From Adineta ricciae (lineage: Eukaryota > Rotifera > Eurotatoria > Adinetida > Adinetidae): DNA of 64,000 bases. The DNA lies in NCBI GenBank assembly GCA_905250025.1, contig CAJNOJ010000051.1:37121-101120 (forward strand). The letters are read 5' to 3'. The translations under genes were made by a program, and so were the position numbers. Positions 12,001 through 25,100 of the stretch are shown here, piece by piece. The notes under the pieces were generated by a model, which saw only the letters and a list, made by a program, of their open reading frames with translations, was not told where the DNA came from and ran no database searches. Every line of letters begins with the position of its first letter. The first letter of the stretch is position 1.

Positions 12001-13590
12001 AAGATAATCAAGAGGTTTCCACTGATCTATGGGAAAAACGAATCGAAGGCAATGAAACAGCATTAATTCGAAAATCGGTTCAACGCGACGATGCAGGACA
12101 GTACGTCTGTGAAGTAGAAAACCAATTGGGAAGCACGCGTGCGACATTACCACTGGTTATTCAATGTAATTTAACAAGATTTAAGTCGAAGATCGATTTT
12201 GTTTTGAATATATCTAGATGCGCCGGAAATTGATCGGACCAATCCAAGTCGAAACAAAGCCGCAGCCGATGCTGACCGTTTCTTAACAGCTGAACTTCAT
12301 TGTCAAGTGTCAGCTATACCGAAACCAACAATTGTATGGATGAAGGTTTGTTACATACGAGAATGACGTTCGATTACAAGAAAATATCCCTTCGTTTTTA
12401 GAATAATCTGCCGTTATCTTTGACAGCTTCGTCAAAATATCAAACCAAATTTCAAGAACACCTTTTTAACTCTTCATTCTCACCGAATCAAACATACGAA
12501 ACGACTTTATATATCATGAATATCACCAAATCAGATTACGGTGTGTATCAATGTAAAGTGGAAAATAAATTAGGCATTGATGTATCGGAGATTATTCTAA
12601 CCGGACTTAGTAAGTAACGATATGTCACTGTCATTCTGTCTCATTCTGTGTATGTCTCAGCTATACCTGATCCTCCAAGTCAAGTTCACGTTGTTAATAG
12701 CACACATTCATCATTGCTAATAAGTTGGACGCCTGGCTTTGATGGTGGATCTTCTCAAACCTTTCAACTTCGCTATCGCATATCGTCAGATACTTCCTAT
12801 GCCTACGTTTTCATCCCTGCAGGTTTTCAATCGTATGCTTTGAAAAATCTTCGATTTGGAAGCGAATATCATCTCAGTCTTCGATCGAACAACTCCCATC
12901 ATTTAAGCGAGTGGACTGATGATATTATTCAATCGACGGCATCATTCGTTCCCACATCATTATTTCACTCAATAGATTTATCTCCAATAAAATATTCGTA
13001 TACTTTTCTGATTATTATTACACTCATCGGTCTATTGATTATCTTTATCAATATTATTTTAATATCATTCTTCCTGGTCAAACGCCGGCGTGTTCATGCG
13101 ACGAGCGATAATTCCTCTACAACAGGTACAAACGAAACCGAAACGAATACAGTCGATATATTTCAGCCGATTCCATCGAATTTTTTCTTACCGCCGCCAT
13201 CGCAAATAGCGAATACTTATCAAAAGTATGACGATGATGACATTCAACGACCATTTGTTCCGACATATTCCATAGTAAATATGCCCAATCGAGGTAAATT
13301 CAATCCTTCTGCATTCTTTTCATTCATCTCCTCCGTTTTCTTTCCAGTTGATAGTTCGCCCACATACGGAGTTATCAAAGTAATATCTATTCTCGTGTCA
13401 CCCACATCCTTCATACCTGCTTTTTCTCTTTCAATTTTAGAAAGATCGCTTGTCTACCTATGATAATTTTCGTCCTCATCAATTTTATCCCAACATTCAC
13501 GATAATAATCATATAAGCTACCGAAGTTTTCGAGATGGTACAAGTAGTTCAACCGACATGCGCGAATGTGTTCGCGCAGAATTAGTTTAG
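9054..13590 (+). CDS. Nephrin/Sns-like immunoglobulin-superfamily adhesion receptor
   Basis: Sixteen exons can be threaded with consistent phases. They give a signal peptide (MPLSLLIQLLIIYSILC), nine Ig-like domains, one fibronectin III domain (12661-12950), a transmembrane helix near 12990-13080 followed by KRRR, and a cytoplasmic tail of about 130 residues. Ig1 carries the irre-module signature (WTKDGLALG, then LPAFPSWSIIGDESRGEY), as in nephrin, Sticks-and-stones and Kirre. The long Ig array plus FnIII points to the nephrin branch rather than the five-Ig Neph/Kirre branch. The tail holds tyrosine motifs (YSIV, YGVI, YDNF) resembling nephrin's SH2-adaptor sites and ends in AELV, a possible PDZ ligand. 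Relatives mediate heterophilic cell recognition in filtration slits, myoblast fusion and axon sorting. In Ig7 the first disulphide cysteine is replaced (NITLEATG where TLTCEATG is usual) while the second remains (YRCAAS). The start is the only ATG before the signal peptide. Confidence 0.9.
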
Positions 13591-13682
13591 TTTGTCCAAC
13601 TCGACAGTGATTAGAAAAGATATGTTTTTATTGTCTTGTGTTCTTTTTTTTGTTTTCTTTTCTTCTTCTCTATTTTTACATA

Positions 13683-13688
13683 AATAAA
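13683..13688 (+). terminator. Polyadenylation signal AATAAA
   Basis: AATAAA about 90 bases after the stop of the nephrin-like gene. The convergent PLA2-like gene begins its 3' end only 47 bases further on. Confidence 0.55.
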
Positions 13689-13729
13689 ACCATCGTCTGG
13701 ACTGTGCGATCGAGCGAAATACTATTGAT

Positions 13730-13735
13730 TTTATT
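13730..13735 (-). terminator. AATAAA overlapping the PLA2-like stop codon
   Basis: On the minus strand the TAA stop is immediately continued as TAAATAAAA, so the polyadenylation signal overlaps the stop codon and the 3' UTR must be very short. Confidence 0.55.
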
Positions 13736-14130
13736 TAACGTGGTTTACCGCAGTTTTTCTTTGCACAGCATGCGCTTTTGCCTGGAAATTGCAGTTGAAT
13801 ACAGCCGACAACGGCAGCATTGCATCGAGCACAAGCACCAACTGAAAACGAAATCAATGCAGATTCTTTTGAATGCCTATTAGATTACATACATGGCTTC
13901 AACCAACTTCCACGTGTGCAGCCATGTCTTTTGTAACAAGCATCATGAACATCACAACATTTTCCTTTTGGACCGCAGCTTGACACAGCTTTGACGAATT
14001 TCGTCGGAAGATCACATCCGTGTCGATCACGTCGATCGCGTCGTAATGGTGTCATATCTTCTGCTTGTTCCGCAGCAGAACAATGGGTCAACGCTATGAA
14101 AACTACGAGTAAAATGTAGAAGAAATTCAT
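13735..14130 (-). CDS. Small secreted phospholipase A2-like protein
   Basis: Two exons (14130-13893 and 13841-13735) encode about 114 residues. A signal peptide (MNFFYILLVVFIALTHCSA) is followed by a basic pro-like stretch (LRRDRRDR) and a cysteine-rich domain. The domain holds CCDVHDACY, the calcium-dependent secreted PLA2 catalytic motif with the His-Asp pair intact. CGPKGKCC just before it could supply part of the calcium loop, and the C-terminal exon supplies six more cysteines. The family cleaves the sn-2 acyl chain of phospholipids; small members act in digestion, lipid signalling and defence. The domain is shorter than classical group I/II enzymes and closer in size to minimal or conodipine-like forms. 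An in-frame ATG at 14169 was not used because it lies only 4 bases from a TATA box, so it would precede any plausible transcription start. The AATAAA signal overlaps the stop codon. Confidence 0.75.
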
Positions 14131-14172
14131 TAGTGGTCTTGCAGTGCAAGAAAATAAGATGAAAAACATGTG

Positions 14173-14181
14173 TTTATATAG
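14173..14181 (-). promoter_or_regulatory. TATA box of the PLA2-like gene
   Basis: CTATATAAA on the minus strand, 43-51 bases upstream of the chosen ATG at 14130. At the usual spacing this would start transcription near 14145-14150, which decides against the ATG at 14169. Confidence 0.55.
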
Positions 14182-16119
14182 ACGTAGATAACTTTATTGA
14201 ATAGTGAGAAACAGTTACCAGCTGTATTGATCTTCGTAAATAAGTATGTCGCAAAACGATATTTCATCGTGCGATGGTTAAATCAATCCTGATGTTATTC
14301 TCATTTTACTCAGAATACATGTGAAATAAATATTAAATCGACAACTGTATCTCATCGATGATTGAATAACTAAGTCATATTAGAGTAGATATTTCTCAGC
14401 TTGTGAACATCTGAATGTGATTAATTAGTTTTTTTTTGTCGAAATGCACTGCACGGTATTCAAGTGCATATCTCGAATACACCGAAAAAAAAAGTGATGT
14501 ATCAATGTCGATGTTCGAGCATCAATGCCTTTTGTCAATAGATGAAGTAGCCGGGAGGGCAAACGGGATATTTCAAGATAATACGTATGTTGATTCTATC
14601 GTAAAACTCATCCGAAGAAGAATAACAATAATTCCAGAGAGAGAGACCTTGTAGTTTTAGTGCCAATCAAGTAGAATAATGATATTAAATTCAACTTATT
14701 CCATTTCAAATTCGACGATCTGATGAAATGTCAATGATTTTCTTCTTCCGGCAAAGAATGTTGTCATATTAGGAATAGACTCGTTAAACAAATAAGATCA
14801 ATCAAAAGAAATCGTTTCATGCCATTTGACGACTTTTCTCTTCGTTGTCTTCTGCATTGCCAATCATACGTTCGACAAGATAATATCTTGTTGAATATGT
14901 ACAAAACAGTTGTTATTGTCTCATTTACACAAAACGAACACGAACAAGATCAATAAGCAAAGAACAGATCATTGAAATCCAATACAAACTTCATTTTTCT
15001 CATCCAAGGAAGAAAAATCATACGAGCACGCATTTCTTTCCGTTGTCTTCTCGTGTCTGATAATGTATGGATAACCCTGTTCGCGGTTCTCATGTTTCTG
15101 ATGATGTTATTTTTTATTTCTACCAACTGCGTCGACGAATTGACGACTTCATTGATGATAGATCGAATAACTTTGAACTTGCTAACTGTCAGAGTTCACA
15201 CAAAAAAAGAATGATTAGAAAACGAGAGTGAAACTCGAGGAAAACGAACTAATGAATCTACTTAGAGAAAAATAAATATACAGACCAAATGCTTAATCAA
15301 TTGCCTTGGTCTATCTTGTTCGGGTTTTCCAATTATAACTTCTCATAATTGCATGTGTTATTCGACGTCTCAGATAGAACGCGATCTATCAACAGAATAG
15401 CCTTGGCTATATAAATGTTCTTCTCTCATACATTTACTCCTGTTGATTGTACGATAGACATCTAATCTCAATAACATGTATACACATATGCACATCTTGA
15501 GATGAGGAGAAAAAGCTCGAATCTCCTATAACTATAAAAAATATTCATTATGGAATAAACAATTATTGATTAAATCTCATATGTACCTTGTAAATGTAAC
15601 AAATTATACGCAATCATAACTATCCCTAAGGTATTGTGCATCTTATCGGCAATCGCGTTGTCTACCGAATGAAAATCTTTCGAAACGAAAAGCGAATTGT
15701 ACAAATCTTCAATTGATTTTTTAACAAAATAACAAATCGATTCTTGTTCTCTCGCCTTCGTCTTTCACTCAAAAATAGCAATCAGATACGAACAAGAGAA
15801 AAAGCGTAAAACTAGAAAGAGCCTAGCATACTGTTCTCGATTGGCACAGCGACCGTTTTTTCTAAGCTTATTTATCATTCTTGGATATACGCCTGCTTCG
15901 TTAATGTTTCTCCTTCTTGTCTCTCTTCCTCTCTTGCGTTTCGTATACATATCATCTATTAGGTATACATAACGATAGGAGAAAAAAAGGCAAGAACGAG
16001 AATCAGTTCTCTTTTTTGCTTTCCGATTAGAATCGTCCAAGACTAGGAAATGTTAGTGTACGTTTAATGAAATATTTGCTTTTGGATTTTTTTCGAAGAG
16101 AGGTCGTCAAGTTCAATGA
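14182..16119. other. Intergenic region, no gene seen
   Basis: About 1.9 kb between the divergent PLA2-like and RhoGEF genes. AT-rich; the open frames are short and show no splice continuity or motif. A four-codon upstream ORF (ATGAATGAGCGGTGA, from 16116) overlaps the RhoGEF start at 16120 and could damp its translation. Confidence 0.45.
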
Positions 16120-19100
16120 ATGAGCGGTGAGAAGAAACGTTCTCGGTGGCGTCGTGCATTACCATTACGTGAGGAAAGTCGTCGGGTCAACTCGAAATCT
16201 TCGACAACAACCACCAAAACACAAGAAGAGAAACATACAGAGAATATTCAACGTAAATGGTACAAAAAGCCGAATGATAACGCTGATCAGGCGCATGATG
16301 TGGCTGTTGATGACGATGATGATGACGAAGATAACGATGAACGTATTCGACTATCATTATTATTACCTAATGAAACGATTTCCGAAAAAATCGATCGTGT
16401 TATTAGAAAAATTGATGCATGGACAAATGAAACATCAACAACACGAACAAGAACAACCACAAGAACAACAAATAATAATACAACAATTAAACAGCAAACA
16501 TCTTTCAATCAAACGAATGCTCCAGTATTTAATTACGATAAAATTTATCGAAGACAATATCCGACGAGTCAACCCAAACCTACTTACACTTCGTTAATTA
16601 ATTCCTTTCGGCGACGATGTTCATCATCAACATACAGCGATCAATCAATAAATAAAATCCACCAAATATCAAGTCATCGACCATATTCAATGACATTCAT
16701 CGATGAACCATTGCCAATGACAAACTTACATGATCATCAATCTTTTTACGAAAAACCAACACGATCGATGAGAACATTTCAGCGGCAAAGTTCACTGGAA
16801 CCTAATCAATATCAATATCAACGTCAATCGAACTATCCGACGACGATACACCCGACTTCGCGTTCATCAATGTACGGCTCAGACTTTTTCTTTCCACCGA
16901 CCTGCGAACAGGAACAACATGATTACGATAATTTGACATTTACCGAAAATTCATCTCGGCACAATTACGAACCATTTCCAACAATTCTTCTCGATTGTCA
17001 ACGCTGCAGTCGAAGTGTCGAACGAACATCGTTACGTGACATGTCATGTCAAGTACCATCGGACGACGAAACCTATGAAGATGTGACAGTCAAACAACGA
17101 AATACCTCCAGATCATCACCGGTTTATGCGTCGCCACAATCATCACCCAAATCTTGTCATCCACCGTTAGCCGATACTCTGCTAGCACCATACCACTCAC
17201 ATCGAAAGAATTCACAATCATCTTATGCAAATGCGCATAGTCGTTCGAGATCAGTACCTTCATCTTCTTCGCCGACAGCGTCATCCACGGAGAGTCGACC
17301 ACCGCATGTGTTACCTTCGTTTAGTCCACTAACCCTCACGTCTGATTCGAACCTTGTTCCGTCAACAAATACATTACTTCAATCGATAAAAACTTCGATT
17401 TATGCAATGAGAAAACGTCTCAAAGATATTCGGCGTTTGTCCGAATGGGTAAATATACATGTTCTGTTATTGATAACAACTATTAGTATGATTAAGAGAA
17501 GGAGAGAGAGAAAGAGAAAAAAAGACAGCGAAAATACATACACATTCAAGTAGATAAAGAATAAAACAAGGAAAAAACAACAACATCTGTTGCCCGGTTT
17601 TCTGCACACTTGCTTCATTATCATTATTTTTGTCAAGTCACTTCATATTGCTAAGACAGAAAAACAGAGCTTGTCGACATAAGACAATGTTTCATTATCT
17701 CTGTGTACATCGTTCCACTAAGGTAAAGGACATCTCATCCTTCTATTTTTATATGAAATATGCATTTAATTGCTTACATGTAAATAAATCTAAGTGGGAC
17801 TTTTTCTCTTTCTCTCTCAATCTTCATTACATCAAGTATTGTCGATGAAAATAGCAACAGTAAATGAGGAAATTAAATCGAGACAACTCATTAGGCTTTC
17901 ATTTCTGTGAAAATAAAATTTCTTATCAGTCGGTATTTGCTATTAACCCTATAATCGGCCTTGAATTATTTCAATCTGGTGAGTAAGCTATTAAGTACTC
18001 GAACCGCCCTTTTTTCGTCTAATTATGTTGCAAATACCTATCGGAAAAGCGAATGTCTGTCGGATTCCGATTAGTTTCTGTTTATAGAACAGATCTCTTT
18101 CACACGTCACGTATTATCTATCATTTTTTGCCCAATAACAGGTCAATCTTGTTCATTAGAGTAACATGAAAAGTTGCTCGATAGGAACGACTTGTATGAC
18201 AATAAGTGACAAAAAAACAAACAAACTTTGCGTCGATGTAAACATTCGGCAAAAGACAGATTCTTTGGGGAGAGGAAAAGACAACGAATAGGTTAAGGAG
18301 GGCTAACTGACGTTGTTTATTTGAATAAACGATCTTTGGTATAATTACAATTGGTATTATTCGAATAAAAATAGTTTCCTTTTGGCAATTTCTTAAGAAG
18401 GTAGTATTCCTGTCGTCGTTTTCTTCTCGGACACATTTCTCCTTGGATGCAGGTCATCGAACAGATCGATTAGCACACTTTGCGTGTTTACTTTTTCGAT
18501 TGCATTAGTTAGATATGCGTGCTTGCGTGTATGTCTCGTTGATCATCATCATCATCATTATCATCGTCGACGTTATTTTCTATCAAAGAGAAACCACTTC
18601 AACCGATGACTTTTTTTTATCTTTGAACGACGTCAGCAACAAGATTTTTTGTTTCCATGAATGAATGTTTTCCTCTTTGAATTGTGTATCTTTCTGGCTA
18701 GGTTTTCCTTTTCCTTTCGCCATTCATCGGAACATAATGAATGTAACCTGGACTAATGTGCACGCGGGAATAAACAAGCAAGAAAAAAATCCATGACAAT
18801 AGAGAACGAAAGTAAAAGGAGAAAAAAGAAAACGACGATCAAATAGCTAACAGATAGATACATAGCGAGCTGTGTAAGCAAAATAACTGAACCATATCTG
18901 ATTAGAATAACAACGCAAATAATGAGAGAAAATTAACTTGAAACGCGAGATATTTCGTTGTTGATCGTATTCAATGTGTTGTTGCTTAATTAACTGCAAG
19001 GAAAATTTTCTTCACAGCGAATTTCTTTGATTATGAACGAAAGGAGAAAAACAGAGGAATATGAAAATATAAATCAAGAATAATCGTTGTGATTAATGTA

Positions 19101-22100
19101 ATGATGTCATTGTTTTGATGATAGGAGTAGGAGTACTCGTCATAGAATGTATGAGAAGAGAAAAAGAAGAAGAAGAAGAAGGACGACGACTACTACTACT
19201 ACTAGTAACATCAACATCATTGAGTCTCGTGCGTCGTCGTCGGCGACAACGCGCACAACAACCCATGCGTTTGCACAAGTAACAGAGAGAAAGGGAGAGG
19301 AGAGGAGAAGAGAGAGAGAGAGAAAGGACAGGGAGAAAATAGAGAAGAGTATTATTTAATAAATAATCGTCGATGCTGATTTCATTTTTTCTTCTTCGCC
19401 ACACAAACGTCTTCGAACATACGTGAATGTCAAAGATGATGTTCACTTGACTGGACAGACAAATAGTTAACATTTGACTTTTGCATTCCCATCAATTTCT
19501 CCATTCACATCTAGATCTTTCATTTTGTCGTCGACAGAATTCTCATCTTTCTTATCGTATCACCGAGACTTGAGTCACTTGATAGAATTTCTATCTGATG
19601 GAATTCTGGCGCAAATTAAAATTACGATGGGTAATTATCATTCTTTACTAATCAATCATAATCTGATAACCGTAGAATAAACATACACACAAACATACAC
19701 GTAAAAACTAACTCGATTGAAGATTTCGTTTTTTTGAAAACTACTCAGTTAACTTTCTCATTTCTTCGTCTCCTTTTTCCAATTTAGGATTCCAATGTGA
19801 CAATCGTCTTAGACGATTATACTGCACGTAGTCCACAAGAATTAACTGTAAGCAAAGGACAGCACGTACGAATAGTTCAAAGACAGCTGTCACATGCGCC
19901 GGATTGGTGTCTCATACGCGTCCTGAACGATCACCATCAACACCATCACCATCACAATCAATCGAGTCCGTCTTCACTCGCTGCGTCGTCGACAACGATC
20001 ACAAATGTGGTGCCCGACTTATCGTTACCTTCGAAATATAGCGAAGGACTCGTTCCTGTCGCGATTCTGAAATTGACCAAGGCGTCCTCGTCGAATCTTC
20101 AACTACCGCCACCATTAACTCTTCCAATAATTACCAATAAAAGTGAACAAGGTAATTTTATTTGCGTTTTCTCAGGCGGAATCTACAATTAGTTGGATCA
20201 TTAGTTTTCCCTTTAATCAAATCTTCAATAGGATTATTCTACAACCAAACTACGAAACTCTTTCGGGAATAAATAATTAACTGAAGTGAGAAGCGATCCG
20301 ACGAGGGAGATCAAGTCTATCGTATTAAAACTTTCTTTCACGTAAACTAACATGTGAGAACACAATATGTCTGTGACATCGATACCGTGATGAAAATTCC
20401 TTTTCTGTCTAGCTGCAAATTCTCGTTGCAGCAAGCTGAACGAGCTGGCCTGCTTTGAAATCCACTGCTGCAAACGTTCTATATTCACAATTTTTTTATT
20501 TCAGAACTGAAATGATAGTGTTATTAGATGGCGAAATTAACTGTATTTATTCCCTATTTTTGCAATGATTAGATGTTGATGAGCGTAGTTAACTTTTCAG
20601 AAATGGTCCTAGACGACAGTTTTTCTTGTCGAATAGCATGTTCGGCAAATGTTCTGGGATAGAGGGCAAGAAAAAAAAACGACTTCGCTTCCATCAACTC
20701 TATAATCAATATACTGTTTATATTCCGGTAGATTTCATCAGAGGTTAAATGTAACATAATGATTATCATTGTGTAGAAAATCCAATTGATGGAAGACTGT
20801 CTCCAGCGATTAAATCTTCGCTGGTAGACTAGCTTTATTAGACAATTTCCATGCTTCTCTCCATGCAGAAGATGAATTGATTTGCGATGACTGTCTATCT
20901 ATATCGTCCAATAATCATTGAATTATTTCAATAGAATTACACTTTATCGTATGATTAATGATACTTGGACGTTGTTCTAGTTTAACTGAAGAATCGGAGA
21001 AAATTTTGTCTGAAAACTAGTTGAAGACAACAAGGAGGGACACATTTCTTTCGATAATCGAAGACATCGGCGGATATCGAGTCGATGATGACGATAAGTG
21101 CGAGTAGTTTGTGTTGTTCCGTTTCCTGTCAATAAAATTTTCCATTTTTACCGGTGACGAAGTTGTGTTTTTTCTTCTTCTGTTTGAAAAGTGAAAGCGA
21201 GATTTAGCGATTAAATATGCTCCGAAATTGATTCATTTATAATTCATGAGTTGATTTCGCCGGTTTAATACTAATAAGACGAAGTCTGACACTTTTTTTT
21301 TCTTCTGTGCATAAATATCCAGGCCTTCGAGAGGGAATTCGATATTTCATTGTGCATTCAGAGCGAATCTATACGAGGCGAAGGTTATGTCGACTTGTGC
21401 CTTTTACAAATGGATCAAATCTCGAGATTCAGCCGATATTAGTAAAACAGGATACACGAGTAATTCTTCTCTACATTCTTTATTTAGATGAACTTTCCAG
21501 TAAAATCGATGAATCCCAATGCCGTTCACCTCCATCAACGTTTCAACTCAACAAACGAAAATCCAGTTTTCGGTTAGTCGATTTCATCATTTTCTAGTCG
21601 TGATCACTTCGCTGTTGTAGAAGAATTCTCAAAAATCCCGTTCGACGTCTGAGCTTGAAAGATAATAGTATCATTAAAGATGCGAAAATCACCAGTCCTA
21701 CAGACTTAATCGCTAGCGCAAACACAATTTCACCGGAAGATAATCATCACACGGATCCTGTGCATAAACGACCACCGTTGGCTTTCAATTCAGCAAATTC
21801 CAGAAAATTGAAAGTATATATACAAAACGCGAGCTAAATACACACCTAACTGCTTGTCTTTGTTTGTTGTTCAAGGCATTTACGTTTGCAGATACAGCAG
21901 ATTTGACGTCATATCCTGATGGGACGGTATGTTATCTTTTCTATTTTCAATGAGACTATTTCCGAATGTGAAGACGAAGTTTGCAATTAGTTTTTCTCGA
22001 CAAAAGAAAACGAGAAATGTTTCTCCATGCATTGACTTTCATTAGCATAGAAATAACACTTCGCTTTTTTCATTTCTTCTATCTATTATATAATCTTCTG

Positions 22101-25100
22101 CGCTAGATATACACATATAACTATATATAATACATGAACATAGAACGAGAACAAAAATAGGATAACAGTAATGTAATGCGTATGTACAGATCTGTTACGT
22201 CGTCATCATTCTCATCATATTCTTTCGTATGACTCCTAACTACTGTCCTCATCTTATCGATAAATATATACGCATTCTTTGTGCAGTACTTTCATCTCGA
22301 TGATCATTTCTGTACATTGAATATAACTTTTCAAACATGCCTGGCCTTCCATGGACAAAAAAGAATCGTTTCGTGTCGTCGAAAAAACAAAATAGTCAAG
22401 ATAATGTAAGTTTCTGCCTCTGTGTGTCTTTCTCTCTCTCTCTGCCCTTTTTCTTGTTACAAATGAAAACTCGACGGGCGATTTTCTCTATATAAACACA
22501 ACAATGATATACATACACAATGTTGCATTGGCATCTTCTTTTTTTATTCGATTTTCTCTTAGAATCCTTTGAGTAAATCAATTGATAACGATGGCCTCAC
22601 TGGTTTCTACAAAATGACAGATTCATCATCATCATCATCATCCAAAGCTGTACCAATCATTTCACCAGTAGATAACGTAGAAACTGCTTGTATTGAAATC
22701 CCACTATCTCTCGATATACAATCACAACTTAAATTAACAAATGGTGGAGATTCACTTTCTCCGCCAGCTGTAAGTAATCAGATTTGCTTTAGTAGGATGT
22801 CACATTGTCTATTCATCTGAAGATCAGGTGACGTCAAAGAAAAATAGCAACATCAAACCTCAGACCTCGACTATGATTAGTAGTGCGAGTAACAACAAGA
22901 GAGGAAGTTGCCCTTTACTGTTTCTTCTTCGTTTTTATTTCTATGTATAATATAGTGCTAAACAATGCTTGCTGTTATCTCGACACATCCATTACATACT
23001 TATGTAAAGAAGGCAACAGCAGGATAGTGTCGTTAATCAGAAGCAAAAAATAGAACTCTCTTAGTATATGTTTGTATGTCATCAATGTTCAAATATAAAC
23101 ATACACATTTTTTTTTCGGGGTTCATTAATCATAGTCTTGGAAAGAACATAAAAATGAAGAGAGTCAAGATAATGACACAATTGCTTAGATCGCGCTGAA
23201 GAAATAACAACATATTGTCGTTCAGTGTGCGAACGAGCATTTCTTTCGTCATCTAATTGCTTTGCTTGTTGCTGATACTTCATTAGCTGGCAACGAGCGA
23301 ATGCATACACACGCGCAAGCAACTGTGTGTGTGTGTATATACACTAGAATATATATGTGTAAGCAGAAAGCAGTACAGAAACGAGAACGAGCGCGTTCGT
23401 TTCGGAATAATCGCTGTAATACTATTAGACGAGCGAACGAGGCTAAACAACACAGAACAAGACGATGGTGCTTGTATTCTCCTTCTCTTTCCTTTCTTGA
23501 GTTTTTCTGCATTTCTCGTTTCCTTACTGTCTAATGTCTACTGTCGACGTCTTTTGTGACATTTTTGTTTAATGGAAAGACAACGACGAGAATTGTGCTA
23601 ACACTAACAACATCTTTTAGTAATCCGACGTGCACTTTATTCCTGAGCATCTGTCTTTCAGCTCATCAGAAACCTATTAGATAGAAAAAGTCAGTACGGA
23701 GATCAACACCGTTGTTAGGAAATTGGTCAGTACACTTGCTCTGGACTCTTCGTCCAGAAGCACTAGTGGAGACCTTTCAGCACGTTTACGAAAAGTGCGC
23801 ACAGCACCATTAGCAACAATTAGTCCAATTGACGATAATTCAGTCATCGCACGGCTTGTTCAACACGTTGTAAGCAGATCATTTTTCTTTTTTTCAAAAC
23901 ACCAAATCTTATTAGCGTGAACGAAATGACATCTTTGTGTGCTATTGTGTTTCTTTTTTCTGTATCTTTAGGCACCAATCAATGTTGTTTCTGCCCTTTC
24001 AGCAAGTGATTTTCATATCCCAGCTGCCTTGTCAATAGAAACACCACCTACCGAGGAAATTTCCTCAATGAAAATGCCCTCAACGTCGACGATAACTGTG
24101 ACTTCGAATGATAGTCAAAGTGAACCAACAGACGAAATATCCTACAATGACGCCGATCAAACGACTCTATCATCGTTTGCAACCATTGACGAGCCCATCG
24201 ATGATCGAACCAAATACGGCGAGAAAAGAAGGTGAGAGCCTCGAATGAAGTTCTGTTTCGGGATATTTTCTCTGACATACGACTTTCTCTCAGGCATAAT
24301 ATCGTCGAATTGATTGAAACAGAAAAGGAATATGTGAAAGATCTAGCTTTGATTGTGGAGGTAAGATTGACATTGTTTCACGTCCATCAGAACGATTCAT
24401 TATTATTCATAGGGATATATGAACATTCTCGAAAATGATAAAGAAATCAAAAAGCCGACGGGTTTGTGTGGCCGGGAGCGCGTTGTTTTCGGTAATGTGC
24501 AGAAAATCTATGAGTTTCATCGCGAGTAAGTTAATTGATTTTCTCGATTTCTGAATCATGACCTCTCTTCTTTCAGTACATTTCTTCCTCAGCTTGAACA
24601 ATGCATTGAAACCCCGAATATTCTCGGCCGATTATTCACCGTAAGTATCCTTGTATAAAACTCATATGGATTATCAATCTACTCTCTTCTAGACAAATCG
24701 ATTCAGTCCATATGTTCGTTACTGTGAAAATAAACCACGTTCGGAATATATCGTTTCCGAATATCACGACTATTTCGAAGTAAGTCGTTTTTTGTGATGA
24801 GTAACGTTTATATTTGGATAGAAAACATCGTCAGAGAACGATTCCCTCGAGACAATTGAAACGCATCTGGTCGAAGTAAATGAAAGAAAAAACGACGAGA
24901 AATGTTCTAATGACGAACGGTTATTTGCGTTAAGAAAACGGATAAGAATAGCAGAAAAGTCAAAGTCATGATCGTTCGTCGCTGTCTTCCTTTCTTTTAT
25001 TTTTGTTCAACTAGAAAAAAAATTTCCGCTCGAGACAGCAAAAACAATTTTCAGAAGATTAATTATTCTCTTCAAAAACACAAGCTCTTTCCTTTTTCCG

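Noticed and set aside
16127-16597. Second open frame over the first RhoGEF exon
   Set aside because: A frame-shifted reading of the same low-complexity codons; rich in Met/Gln/His, with no domain and no donor in phase.
19093-19473. Minus-strand ORF of 126 codons rich in Ser/Arg/Leu
   Set aside because: It is the reverse reading of the triplet and purine repeats in RhoGEF intron 1; low-complexity and no splice continuity.
19474-19680. Plus-strand ORF as an extra or alternative RhoGEF exon
   Set aside because: Its donor leaves phase 1, whereas exon 2 at 19788 needs phase 0; no motif.
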